NCBI RefSeq assembly: GCF_011745365.1 | Contig: NW_024468917.1 | Location: forward strand, 1-64,000 | Origin: Cryphonectria parasitica EP155 | Lineage: Eukaryota; Ascomycota; Sordariomycetes; Diaporthales; Cryphonectriaceae | Reading direction: 5' to 3' | DNA: 64,000 bases | Part shown: in pieces, positions 1 to 12,179 of the stretch | How positions within the stretch are numbered: position 1 is the first letter of the stretch | Layout of the letters: every line of letters starts with the position of its first letter | Position numbers and translations under genes: made by a program | Notes under the pieces: generated by a model | What the model was told of the DNA's origin: nothing | The model's input: only the letters and a program-made list of their open reading frames with translations | Databases searched by the model: none

Positions 1-2923
1 TAAAATTCTAAAGAAGAATAAAATTCTATATAAATATTATAGCTATAAATCGAAGTTTTATAAAGCTTATAAATATATAAAACTCTATACTATTATAAAT
101 TATAATATCTGCTATACTTCAGCACTAGCAAAGCTAGAATAGCATTTTAGTAATTACTTAAAGTTTCTGAATTCTAGATTAAAACTAGTATTATATAGCT
201 AGATTATATTCGCTTAAAATAATTTCAAAAGCAATATAATTTATCTAATTCTCAATTTCTATAAGAATTAGCAGCTAAAGAGTATTAAGAATTCTTGAAT
301 TTCTTAATATATTAGCTTAGTTTAAGAAAATAAGAAATAATATAAAGATCTTAAAATAGCTAAGAATAAGATATTATAGAAAGAAATCAATTCTGTTTTC
401 AGATATAATAATTAATATAGAATTAATAATATTGAGATTTTTAGTAATGCTAGTAAGATTTAAGTAAGAAAATTATATCTTACTTTAGCTTAAGCTGAAT
501 TATACTTATTAAAGCTTCTTAGCATTAATGCTATAAGTATTAAGCTTGTTCAAGCTTAGATAAATGCTGATAAAGCAAAGAAGTGCTATATTAGAAAGGC
601 TGAGTATGATAATAGTAAGATTGAAAAAGATGTAAGTATAAGAACTATTAAGATCTTTATATATTTTGGGAATATTGAACTGAAGAAATTTAATAAGCAA
701 TTTAATAGTTTAAATAAAGAGCTAATAATTCAAGCTATTAGTAATAAGCTTCTGAATTAGTTTCTAGATTATCTGTTGAAAGTTTCAAGCTAAGAAATAA
801 TAGTTATATTACTAGAATGAGAAGCTTATCTAATTCATAATTTTTAAAAAGTTAGCTTTAGAGCTTGAAAAGTTGTTAATCTTAATAATCAAACTAGTTT
901 AAATCTGTATAAGGCAGATACTGCTGAATTAGCTAATTCATTGCAGTATAAATCTGGAATCTTAATGCTTTTCCAATCTGAAGAGCTTATTAATAATTAG
1001 ATTATTAATACTTAGAATATTACTAAATATCTTTCGAAACTAGCTTAATTATTTATAATTCAAGCTTTATTTTTTATTGCTAAATCTAGCTATATTAAGC
1101 TTATTATTAATATAATTCGAGCTTTTAATAAATTCTCATTTTCTTCTATAATAGCTTTTATAACTGCTCTTAGTAGCATTCGAAATAAAAGCATTACTTC
1201 AGTAGCATATATTTCTCTGCAGCTAAGAAATAAAGAGAATAAATCTATATAAGCAATGCTGAATATAAATGCTGAAATAAGCTTAATAGCTTTCTTTCTA
1301 TATTCAAGTATATACTTATCTTATATACTAATATTGAATATTATCTTATATATATATAATGAATTAAATATAATGCTTATTAAAATTCTTAAAACTAATA
1401 TTTTCTGTAGCAGCTTTTCTAAATAGATAATATTCTATATTATTAATAATAAATTAATATTGCTAAATCATTCTATATTATTAGAAATATTGTTTATAAT
1501 GCAAACTAAGCTTTTCTTTAATTATTTCATCTTCGGATTTCTCTATATAAGCTTTGCTTTTGGAGAAGTATAACTAATTATTATAATTAGCAATTAGAAA
1601 CTTCTTGAAGAGAAGAGTTTATATAGAACTATATTAAAAAACTAAGTGCTAGCAGCTACTTTGAGAAATGTAGAGCTATTAGCAGAAAAGTTGTTCTAGA
1701 GTAAGTATTATTAGAAAAGAGAGATATAGCTATAATATTTATATCTAAATAAAATATTGCAGCTATTATAAATAAGTTAATAATAAAATTAATAAGAAGA
1801 AAGTTGAAGAAGAGTTGCTTTATAGTAAATAAGAAAGAAGCAATCTGAGAGTTTTGCTTATATAAAATATATAGTAGCTAGCGCTATTTATGCTAGCTAT
1901 ATTATATAAGAAAGAAAAGAAAAGATATCTTAAGCTTGATTAATATTCTTTATAAGCTTAAAAATATAAAGATTAAGCTAATTAATAATTCTTAGCTTAA
2001 TAATTCAATATTGAAAGAGATAATTAAATAAAAGCCTGCTAAGATTAAGAAAATAAGATAAGCTTAGCAATTTATAAAGCTTACTAAATATAATAAGTAG
2101 ATTGAATCTAAGTTCAGCAATCTAAATTCTAATTAGCATCTGAGATCTGATTAATAAGCTGCTATATAAAAGAAAAACTATAAAGAATTTTCTGAAGCTA
2201 AGAAGAAAATATTCAAATATATATTAAGAAATAGAATCAAAGCTTTTACATAAAACTTTACTAAGATTGAAAAGATTATTAAGAAAATAGCATTCTTATA
2301 AGAAATTAGAATTATACTTTATAAGATCTTTTAAGCAAAGCATATTTCAATCTCTAATACTTTTAAGCTAAAATTAATAAAGCTTCTAAAATAATATATT
2401 AAGTAGAAGATTATTAAGAAAAGCTATATATTATATAGAAATAATTAATTTCTTATTATTAAAAAGAATAATAGCTTATACTTAATTAATAATGCTTAAA
2501 AATATAATAAGCATAGCTTTAAGAATGCTTTTATATTGCTTGTTTCAGATGAATTCTTGAAAAAATTTGCTATATATAAAATTCTTTTACTGCTTAACTT
2601 CTTTTCCAGATATAACTAAGTATAACTGCATTCTAATAGCAGAGATATAATAATCTTCTTAATGCTCTTAAGCTTATTCAGAATATATACTTTATCTTAA
2701 AATACTACTAACTCTATTATTCAGTTTATAAAAATAATAATTAGATTTCTATATAATTTTATTTCTTATATATACTAGCTTTTTCTTAATAATATTTCTA
2801 TTCATAGTTTTATAACAACTTATAAAAATAAAGAGATTTCAAGCTTTTTTAGAATATATAAGTATATTGCTAAATATATCAGAAATCTTAATAAGATTTT
2901 TATAAATGCAAAGCTAGCTAAAG
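1..2923 (+). pseudogene. Outer family B, gag/protease region to reverse transcriptase (broken)
   Basis: This is the 5' coding part of the outer element. Its last third (about 2487-2918) reads in one frame as the start of a Ty3/Gypsy reverse transcriptase. Visible pieces are SFKNAFILL, LLNFFSRYN and LHSNSRD, followed by NNISIHSF where the family has a YLDD-like box. Stops fall at expected Gln and Trp codons. Upstream of about 2400 the frame is too decayed to separate gag from protease, but the segment is collinear with 25000-27768 of the inner copy. The reading is cut at 2918 by the Chr1 insertion, whose target duplication TAAAG is 2919-2923, and resumes at 10349. Confidence 0.75.
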
Positions 2924-3380
2924 TGTTATAACTCATCCAACATGCAGGTCACGAAAACAGGTCACGAGTAACAGAGACCAGGTGTTAAGGACTCAACATC
3001 CTGACAAAGCATTGATTACATAACCCAGGGTTAGGGTTATGAGCACGGCCAATCAGGAAGAATAGCTTCGGATATATGCTATCCAAAGCTAGCAGGATAA
3101 CTGAGATATGTTGCTATTCAATATATCCATACTGAAGAGCTGAATATATAAGAACATATTTATTACTATTATAAATAGATTCAGTATATAGCTTTTCAGT
3201 TGTTAATCTAAGTATTCAGTCTTCTATACTGAGTAGCTCCAAAAGCAGTGAATACTTGCATTGCTTATCAGAACTTGTACGGTTCTGTATTCAAGAACTT
3301 GATACTTCGATACTACTCTTATTAGCATAAACTCTCTTTATATACTTTGGAATTCTTGGATTGCTGTAGTGCTTATTATA
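2924..3380 (+). repeat. Chr1 5' LTR
   Basis: The LTR starts TGTTATAACTC and ends as a mutated ..TTATTATA where the 3' LTR still has ..CTCATTACA. It has a TATA-like stretch (GAATATATAAGAAC) near 3140. It also contains GGGTTAGGGTTA, two units of the fungal telomere repeat, near 3028. It is 457 bp long, the same as the 3' LTR. Confidence 0.93.
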
Positions 3381-3479
3381 TTTTGATAACTCTTGTTTAA
3401 GAACGGTTCAGTATTACTTCTTGAGCAATATAGAATATAATAGCTTCTTTAGGAATCTCTTTGTTCTTGCATGTTTCTA

Positions 3480-5560
3480 CTCAGAAAGAACTGATTAATC
3501 AGATATACTAGCTTATTCAGCAAATCCAGAATCTGCATAAATAATAGCAGGCTTAGAGCGCTATTATTGCTAATTAATAAGCTTAGCTAGCTTAACAAGC
3601 TCAGTAGATATAGTTTATTTTTACAGCTATTAGTAGCGCTGGAAAAGCATATAAGATAAACAAGCTTATTATATATAATAGCAATTAAAAAACGCTATAT
3701 GGATTTCTTACTTACTGCAGAGCATACTTTTTATATCATGCAATCCAGTTTACTACAGAATCTGAAAAGATTATTCTTGCAGAAACTTATTTCGAAAAAG
3801 ATGCTTTCATCTAATACAAATCTTCTCTATATAATTACTTAAAGTATTAGAGCAATTCCAATATATATATTTAGAATACTAAGAATATATTTAATTCTTT
3901 TGAAAGCTTTGAAAAAGCTCTTAAGAAAATCTTTAGTAATTCTAATAAAGAATATATTATAGCTTAGCAGCTTATAAATCTCAAGCAAACTAAATTAGCT
4001 TCTGCTTATATAATTAGATTTAAGCAACTCTTAGTATAATTTCTATAGAAAAATAAGAATCTTATAAAGCATTATTATAAGAGATTTAAGAATAATATTA
4101 AAGATGAAATCTCTAAGCAGAATTAGCTAGAGAACTTTGCAATATTCTCTAATCAAGCTATCTGTATTAATAATTATCTATATGAATAATAGATAAAGAA
4201 GTTTAAGAAGAGAGAAAGCTAGATTTAGAGATTTCCAGCTAATATAAGCAAGAAACTTCAAAATAAGAATAGCAGTTAATATAGCAGTATAGCTTAGAAT
4301 AGCATTATATATGCTAATTTCATAGAACTCAATACAGCTAACAGATAGTATAGCAAGAAGAATAATATTATTTGCTATAACTATAATAAACAAAAATATA
4401 TTATATGCAACTGCTATTAATTCCGAAAGAATAAATAGCAATTAGTTTAAGAAGAATGCTAAATAAATATTGCTTGATAATAGGAACTCAATTAATTGAA
4501 CAAAAATATTCTCTTGAAGCAAGTATTGAACTCTATTAATTACGGAAGTCTCAGCTGAATATTCTGCTATAATAACAACTGCTTAATATATCTCTTAAGT
4601 AAGAAAGATTCAGAATAGTTTTCTTAGAAATCTAAATGCTACAAACAAATAGCAATAGCAGAACAAGAGTGCATGCTTAGCATTCTTACAAGTAGCAACT
4701 CGAACTGCTTTAATATTATAGAACAAAGTATTCAGATACTGAAAAAAGAGCTTAGTAATAATATCTTTCAACATTCTTTATTGCTTATACCAAGCATTAT
4801 AATTAGAAATATGAATAAAAGATAATATTCTCTTAGCTACTAATACAAATATTTAAGCAATATAGAGAATACTTCTCAAATAATAGAAGAATCAAGCTAG
4901 AGCAAACAACTTAGCAGCCTGCAGAAGCTTTCTGCAAACAATATATCCAACAAGCTTAAAAGGAGATTTCTCTTCAGTATTGGATAGAACAAGGAAATAA
5001 TATGGATTAAATATCTCGTTTATAGAATAAAGCTAGAGAAGCTCTTTATTTATATTCTCTTGCAAAACATCAAAGCATAAGAAGATAAGAATTCTCAAAT
5101 CAGCTTATTTCACAATCTATACTACAAACTAGCTTAGATCTTCTATACTTATTATAGCTGCAGAATACATTTCTCGGAAAAGATATAATATAAATAGTTT
5201 TCCATTAGAGAACTAGAATAAATTCTTTAAGCTGTTGAAAAACAGAAATTCCGCTTCAAAAAGATTCTCAATAAACAGCACTACAATACATATATCGAAC
5301 TATCAGATAACTGCTTTATACAATGCATAAATAAGAAAATAAAATAATAGCAATGCAAAATAATACTCTGTATAATTCATATTAATAACAAGATTTATAA
5401 CTAATATTAATAGAAGAAAGATTAGGAATAATAATAATATAAGCAAAAGCAAGCTAAGAAGCTTGCTTAAGAAGCAGCAAAGCAAGCTTAGAAGAATAAG
5501 CAGTTCTTAATAAACTTAAAAGAATAGAATTGCTTGTAAAGAGATTGCAGATAATCAAAC
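3480..5560 (+). pseudogene. Chr1 gag (capsid/nucleocapsid), RIP-degraded
   Basis: The + frame, broken only by Gln/Trp-type stops, reads through capsid-like sequence; TLYGFLTYCRAYFLYHAIQF (near 3690) is one visible stretch. A CCHC-type zinc knuckle follows near 4370-4420. It is read as CYNYNKQKYIICNC and inferred to have been Cys-x2-Cys-x4-His-x4-Cys before RIP changed Cys and His codons to Tyr. The true start and end cannot be fixed because of the stops. Gag forms the virus-like particle of the retrotransposon. Family assignment rests on position and the knuckle; no search was possible. Confidence 0.7.
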
Positions 5561-5589
5561 TGGAATAGTTTCTATATAAAGCTTTTAGA

Positions 5590-8500
5590 ATAAATTATAC
5601 TTATATCAAGTTCAATATATACATTCAAGAATACAAGTATAGCGCACTATTAAACAGTAGCGCTTAGAGAAACTTCATATTCCTATATATTGTTAATCAG
5701 GCATAACTACAATGAAGATAAAAGAAATGCTCATATACTCTTAGCATTATAGAAGAATAATCTATTGCATACAATTAAGAAATAATCGATAAGGAAACTA
5801 ATTATCTATCTATCTTAATTCAAGAATATATAACTAAAGCTTTCTTTGATATTACGAATATAGTACAGCATAAGCTGATTATAAAGCTTCTATAGCTTAA
5901 GAAGTATAATTCTCGAATTAATTGAACTATTAGCTAGATCTTATAGAAACAAGCTATACTTAGAGAAATAGTTACAATCAATAATACAGGATCGAAGCTA
6001 GTGATTGAAGAATACTCAGAAAAAGAAGCTTTATATAACTTCCTATATATCTCCAAACCAGCAAAGCTAGCAGTTTAAGAAGAAGAATCTAGTAACAAGC
6101 AAACTCAAACAGTGCTAGAGCATTAACAGATTAGCAAAACAATAGAAGCAAGATCCTCAGCAAGTTAGTTCATTCCGGAGCAACAAGAATAAGCTTCAGA
6201 ATATGAATTATAAACCTATACGGAAAAAACCTCGAAACTAAGCTCTTGAGCGCTTAGTTCAGCTTAAAGCAAACGCTCAAAGCTTTCAAAAACATTATCA
6301 AAAATAACAAACGAAAAGAAGCACGCTCAACAGTACTTACTGTTCCTTCAGATAGCAGAAATAGTACAAGAATCAGAACTAATATTTGCAAACATATTAT
6401 AAGAATATTACAAGTTTAAGAAACTATTTTAGAGAGAATTGAATACAGGATTATCAGAATACAGCTTATATAATCATAAAATCCTGCTATAAGAAGGAAA
6501 ACAGCTTAAATTCTTTTCTATCTATAGATTAGATAAAGTATAGCTAGAAGCACTTAGGAAATATCTTAATAAGAATCTTAAGAAAGAATATATACAATTA
6601 TTGCAATTATTAGCAGAATATTCCATTCTATTTATATCTAAGAAAAACAGCAAGCTTAAGCTATATATTGATTACTAGCAACTTAATAATATTATAATTA
6701 AGAACTAATATTTATTATTACTTATCAAGAAATTATAAGATAAGCTGCAAGAAGTATAATGATTTATAGTTCTAAATCTAAAAGAAGCTTATAATCTAAT
6801 TAGAATAAAAGAAGAAGAAGAATGGAAAACTGCTTTTAGAATATGCTATGAATACTATGAATATTTGATTATGCTCTTTAGTTTAATAAATATCTTAGCT
6901 TCATTCTAGAAAATGATTAATTATGTTCTATATAAGTATCTAAATCAGTTTATTATTGCTTATTTCAATAATATTCTTATTTATTCTTGAATACTAAAGA
7001 AATATAAAAAATATATGGAAATGATATTATAAACGCTTTAGAATGCAAAACTTCTTGTAGAACTAGCAAAGAATTACTTTTATATATAAAAGATCGATTA
7101 TCTCGAATTCACAATCAAGCTAGAATGTATCAAGCTACAGAAAGATAAGGTAGAAGCTGTTAGAAATTAGCTAATTCTCAGGAATATTAGGAATATTAAG
7201 TCTTTCCTTAAATACATTAACTTCTACAAACAGTTTATTAAGAACTATAGCTAAATTGCATATTCTCTTACAAATCTTATCAAAAGAAATTAATTCTTTA
7301 AATAAACCTTCAAAGCATAAGAAGCTTTTAATAAGATTATCAAGCATATTATCTTAGAGCCAGTTCTGTATAAAGCAGATCTCTATAAACCCTTTGAAAT
7401 TAAAACTGATATATCAGAATATATATTTGGAAAACAATTTAATTAGCAAAATAATCAAAAATATCTAAGGATTATAAGCAACTTCTTAAAGAAGTTGAAT
7501 AGCCTGGAAATTAATTACAGAATCCCTAATCAGGAACTCATAGCAATAATAAAAGCTTTTAAAGAGTAGCAATACTATCTCATTAGCATATAATACTTAA
7601 TTATAATTTACTTAGATTATAAGAATCTAACTATATTTATAACAATTAAGATTTTGAATAAGCAACAAATTAGATAAGCAGAATTCTTTTTACAATTCAA
7701 CTTTAAGATTGTATACTGCAAAAGCTTAGAGAATAGGCAAGCAGATACTCTTAGCAGATAATCGGATTATTGAAATGCAAACTCTTTAAATATATAGAAT
7801 ATCTTTGCTTAAGATAAATCAGAAAATCTTATTAATGTATACAAAGAACTAAATACTGCTTTCAGAATTGAATCTTTAGAAAAGAATCCAGAATTAATAA
7901 CTCCAGAAGAATAAAATAATTATATTAAGAATATATACAGTGCATCAGTATATAGATATTAGAGAGTTAGAGTAATCTATGAATGCATTAAAAAATACTG
8001 AAATTCATTAAGCTTTAGAAAAAGAATTGAGAATATCTTATAATAATGTAATAGCTGCAAGAAAAACAAAGTAGAAAGATACAAGCTTTATAAACTACTG
8101 CATTCCTTACTAGTATTTATAACTATTTAGCAATCTATTAGTCTAAACTTTATTACTAAGCTATTTCTCTTATAAGAATTCTTAATTAAGATGCAATATA
8201 ATAGCATTTTAGTAGTAGTTTGCAAACTAAACAAATATGCTTATTTTCTTTTCTATAAGGAAAGCAGTATAGCAGAGAAACTTATATATATATTCCTCAG
8301 AACAATCATTACTAACTATAGCATACTAGAAGAAGTAATCTCTAATAGAAATAGAAAGTTTAACTTAAAGTTTTGAACTTCATTCATAAAACAGCTTAGA
8401 ATATACTACAGAATATTTACAGCATTTTATCTACAAATAGATAAATAAATAGAAAGAATAAATCAGATTATCAAATAATATCTTCAATATTATATCAATC

Positions 8501-9185
8501 AGAAACAGAATAACTAAGTTAATCTATTACTTCTTATACAATTCGCTTATAATAGTACAAATATAAGCATAATAAAGAAATTATTATTCTTTATACTCTA
8601 TGAATACAATTCAACAGCTTATTACAAAGCATTGCTGGAAGCAGATGCAGAAGCTGCAGATAAGAGAATTAAGAAGATTAAGAAAGTTCAAAAGAAACTC
8701 TAATCAGAATTACAATTCATTCAGAAACGAATAGTATATTATACAAACTCTAAAAGAATTAAGAAACTAATCCTACAGAAGGAAGATAAAGCTTATCTAC
8801 TTTGAAAAAATATTAAAACAACCAAATCTAGCAATAAACTCAATTACAAAAAGTTGGAACTATTCAAAATCTTATAACAAATCTCCTCAGTTAATTACAA
8901 ATTAGTATTACCTTATAGAATAAGAATATATCCAGTTTTCTACATTTTATTGCTAGAATTAGTAGTATAGAAAATACTAATAAACAATATAGCAGAAGTG
9001 GAAAACAATGAATCAGAGTATAAGATAAAAAGAATTCTTAAGCATAGAAGCATGAACAGCATAAGAGAATATCTTATCAAATGAAAAAGCTACTCAGCAA
9101 GCAAAAACTCATAGAAATTATGGAAAAACATCAAAAATGCTTAGGAAAAGATAGCTGAATATTGGAAAAGGAAAGCTAGTATTTA
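5590..9185 (+). pseudogene. Chr1 pol: protease, RT, RNase H, integrase, chromodomain (broken)
   Basis: Protease is near 5640, read as YSALLNSSA where LLDSGA is expected. RT spans about 6650-7060, with [26 protein letters not shown] and AYFNNILIYS (YLDDILIYS before RIP). RNase H spans about 7370-7760, ending in QADTLSR. The integrase Cys pair is near 8050 and its core is around 8191-8376 (MQYNSILVVVCKLNKYAYFL, then ISNRNRKFNLKF). A chromodomain lies at 9001-9170, with ESEYKIKRILKHRSM and EYLIK*KSYSASKNS, where the stop replaces Trp. The chromodomain places it among Ty3/Gypsy chromoviruses, known to integrate into H3K9-methylated heterochromatin. Many Trp, Gln and Arg stops make it a pseudogene. 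Confidence 0.88.
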
Positions 9186-9234
9186 AGATGATCGCTTCGC
9201 TCCAAACTAAGATCTAGAGCTCTCAGAAACCTTA

Positions 9235-9795
9235 CTTTCCAGAAAATCTAACTAATCCATTACTGCATTCCCTATATCTACAGAATTCCAGTCAAAACTC
9301 TCAAAAGAAGGATCTTTAGCAACCACAGCAGATTCCTCTGCAATTACAGAACAAACTCTAGCAGCAATGCAAGCCTGCTCCTTCTTAGCTTTCTTACATT
9401 TCAACTCCTTCATACTGAAAAAGCTTCAATGAATAGCTTTTATCATTCTTTCAAACTACAAACGCTTCTGCTTCTGCAAACATCCTATCTTTGCAGCAGC
9501 ATCGCACAATCGCTTCTCAGCACTCTCAAGTTAGTTCTCCAGATATTAGTATTGAATACTTATTTAACAAATTTCCGCTGCACTCAAATCTTAAACATTA
9601 TACTGAGAGCAATCCAGGCGAATACATTCAGTGCAGCAAGAGAAATTCTCGATGGAGACTTAACAAAACTGAATACTATAATCCTTACAGAAGGAATAAG
9701 AAAGCATAATAATAGCATTTTGAAGAATCAAGGAAAGAAGAGAATTCTTTTATTTAGTCTTCTTAGTACAAGAACGAGATTTGTTGATTCTATTC
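9235..9795 (-). pseudogene. Chr1 antisense frame: Cys-rich, coiled-coil ORF opposite pol 3' end
   Basis: On the strand opposite pol, between chromodomain and 3' LTR, one frame stays open except for a few Gln/Trp/Arg-type stops. It has a Cys-containing N-terminal part (CCTECIRLDC). A Lys/Gln/Ala-rich helical stretch that looks like a coiled coil follows (ESAEKRLCDAAAKIGCLQKQ). The C-terminal motif is FDWNSVD (9276-9296 on the plus strand), followed by V.D.LDFLESK. The same motif order occurs antisense in Chr2, Chr3 and Chr4. The function is unknown to me. Similar antisense predicted proteins in other fungal gypsy elements are my recollection only. The complementary plus ORF at 9429-9809 looks like its shadow. 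Confidence 0.55.
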
Positions 9796-9891
9796 AACAT
9801 CTTGATTAGAAAAGCAAGATCATGAATACGGAAACTTGCTAGAATACTTACAGAAGATCGTTGGAAACAACAACTAATAGAAGGAAGATAA

Positions 9892-10348
9892 TATTATAAT
9901 TCATCCAACATGCAGATCATGAAAACAGATTACGAGTAACAGGAACCAGATATCAAGAACTCAACATTCTAACAAAGCATTGATTATATAACTCAGAGTT
10001 AGGATTATAAGCACAGCTAATCAGGAAGAATAGCTTCGAATATATACTATTCAAAGCTAGCAGGATAACTGAGATATATTGCTATTCAACATATCCATAC
10101 TGAAGAGCTGAATATATAAGAACACATTCATTATTATTATAAATGAATTCAGTATATAGCTCTTCAGTTATCAATCTAAGTATTCAGTCTTCTATACTAA
10201 GTAGCTCCAAAGGCAGTGAATACTTGCATTGCTTATCAGAACTTGTACGGTTCCGTATTCAAGAACTTAACACTTCGATACCGCTCTTGTTAGCATAAAC
10301 CCCCTTTGTGTACTTTGGAATCCTCGGATTGCTGCAGTGCTCATTACA
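9892..10348 (+). repeat. Chr1 3' LTR
   Basis: This 457 bp LTR starts as TATTATAATTC (mutated TGTTATAACTC) and ends GTGCTCATTACA, immediately followed by the target duplication TAAAG. Length and sequence match the 5' LTR apart from transitions. Confidence 0.93.
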
Positions 10349-11615
10349 TAAAGCTACAATCTCAGCATTTAAGTTAGAATAATACTAAGTAAAAATTGAT
10401 ATAATTAATTATATTATTAGTTTCAGCAGATAATAATCTTAGAATAAAAAGATAGAAAAGCTTCTAGCTTGAATAGAATGCAAGAATATTAAGAATATCT
10501 GCTCTTTCATTAAACTAGTTATTTATTATACAGCTTGGATTTGGAATTTTGTAATTATTGCTTAATTATTCTATAATCTTCTTAAGAAAGATACTATATA
10601 AAAGTAGAAGAAGAAATAGAAAGAAGCTATTGCTATACTTATTCGAATACTTATATCTTATTCAATTATTATTTCAATTAATTATAGCATTAATACTAAA
10701 GAAATTATTCTTATAATAAATATAAGCTTGTTAAGCTGAGATGCTATATTAATATAGATAGTAGAGAATAAATAAAAGCTAGTATGTTTTATTAGTAAAA
10801 TCTGAATAGTTGCAGTATAGAAGTATAATGCTATTAAGAAAGAATATTATACTATTCTCTATACTCTATAATTTCTTTAGCAATATCTCTATAATTGCTA
10901 TTTTATTCTAGAAACCAATATTTGCATTCTAATAAACCAACTTAATAAAGAAATAAACAATATATCTAATACTCTTCTGAATAAATAAATAGTAATAATT
11001 AAAATATTCAATTTTACTATTAAATATATTTCTGAATTAAAGAATTCTATAGCTAATACTCTTTCTTAATTTTCATACTTAATACTATTTAAGAAAAACG
11101 AAGATAGCAATATTAAGAACTAATATAATGCTCAGCTTAACAGTATAAACTTAGATAAAGCTGATTTAGTATTATTACTAAATTCAACTCTTTAATAAAT
11201 GAAATAATTGAAACAATATACAGAGTTCTTATACTATAGAATTATTCTATTAAAACTCTCTAAAAGAGATTATAAGAACTTTATAATAAAAGTATTAAAG
11301 TATTAAATACTTAATTAAGCTTTATAGCGCTATACTAGTATAAAACTCTTATATTAATAAATAATAAATAATTCTAATCTTTATTACTAAATTATCAGAG
11401 AATATTATACTAAGTTTGAATATTAAAGCTAAGATTCTATAATAGCTTATATTAAGCAACTCTACTACTAAAGAGATTTCTAAATAAATATAGCTAATAC
11501 TATCTTGAATTACAAGAAGTATACAAAGTTTGATTCAAAGATATAAAAAAAAAAAGTAATTTCAATTCTTTTAAATCAATTCTTTACAAGAATCAGTATT
11601 AATATTTAATATATA
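10349..11615 (+). pseudogene. Outer family B, end of RT, RNase H and start of integrase (broken)
   Basis: Continues the outer element after Chr1. The RT palm ends near 10380. An RNase H domain follows to about 11090, recognisable by YNAIKKEYYTIL, YFILETNICILINQLNK and a closing SELKNSIANTLS. These correspond to the 'KYD..KRE', 'ET.A..L...L' and 'AADGLSR' positions of fungal Ty3/Gypsy RNase H as I know them. The integrase N-terminal part begins near 11130 and is cut at 11615 by Chr2. A run of A's lies near 11551. The segment is collinear with 23600-24870 of the inner copy in reverse. Confidence 0.75.
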
Positions 11616-12081
11616 TGTTATGACCCATCCAACATACAGATCACCAGCTAGGACACCCGGAACAACTGTTCGGAAAGATAGGGAAGGATTCAACATCTCA
11701 AGAACTAAAGCTTATATAAGCAAGAATTAGGATTACAGGATCAGGATGGATCAGTGGCTGATCCATGGTAATCCGGATCAGTTGGATCATTCAGATGATC
11801 CAAGGGATTCAACAACCAATATTACTAATAAAACTAAAGAGCTAGATATATAAGAATATGTTATTCCTATTAGATAGATCTCATATATAGCTCTTTAGTT
11901 ATTAATCTAAGTATTAGATTTCTCTTTACTCTGATAGCTCTAAAAGCAGTAAATACTTGCATTGCTTATTGAGATTTGTATAGTTCCGTATTTAAGAACT
12001 TAGCACTTTGATATTGCTCTTGTTAGCATAAATCCTCTTTGTATACTTTGGAATCTTTGGATTGCTGTAGTGTTTATTATA
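11616..12081 (+). repeat. Chr2 5' LTR
   Basis: Starts TGTTATGACCC and ends ..TGTTTATTATA. R/U5 closely matches Chr1. The U3 spacer is different and is made of repeated GATCAG/GGATCA-like words (about 11735-11810). A TATA-like motif lies near 11850. Confidence 0.92.
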
Positions 12082-12179
12082 TTTTGATAACTCTTGTTCA
12101 AGAATGGTTTAGTATTACTTTTTAAGCAATACGGAATATAATAGCTTCTTTAGGAATCCTATTGTTCTTGTATGCTTCT

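Larger units (their letters stand above)
2924..10348 (+). mobile_element. Chr1: full-length chromodomain Ty3/Gypsy element (chromovirus type)
   Basis: This 7,425 bp element is bounded by two 457 bp LTRs and flanked by the 5 bp duplication TAAAG (2919-2923 and 10349-10353). It carries gag with a zinc knuckle, protease, RT, RNase H, integrase and a C-terminal chromodomain, in that order. A short antisense reading frame precedes the 3' LTR. A purine tract (AGAAGGAAGATAA) abuts the 3' LTR. All frames carry stops at Trp, Gln and Arg positions, as expected from RIP, so it is dead. It inserted into the RT region of the outer family B copy and is therefore younger than that copy. Confidence 0.93.

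Noticed and set aside
3381..3420. Primer binding site after the Chr1 5' LTR
   Set aside because: The conserved TTTTGATAACTCTTG does not begin TGG and I found no matching complement within the LTR, so neither tRNA nor self-priming can be claimed.
4178..4441. Leu/Ile-rich minus ORF, recurring at 12936-13142 (-), 33282-33488 (+) and 51117-51323 (+)
   Set aside because: It is the antisense shadow of the gag zinc-knuckle region in each chromodomain element; the hydrophobic composition comes from AT-rich reverse reading.
5303..5485. Hydrophobic minus ORF, recurring at 14004-14186 (-) and 50058-50240 (+)
   Set aside because: Antisense shadow of a Lys/Gln-rich gag stretch; it looks like a membrane peptide only by reverse reading.
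9429..9809. 126-codon plus ORF at the end of Chr1
   Set aside because: Overlaps the conserved antisense frame, does not start with a clear homologue in Chr3, and lies downstream of the chromodomain stop region.
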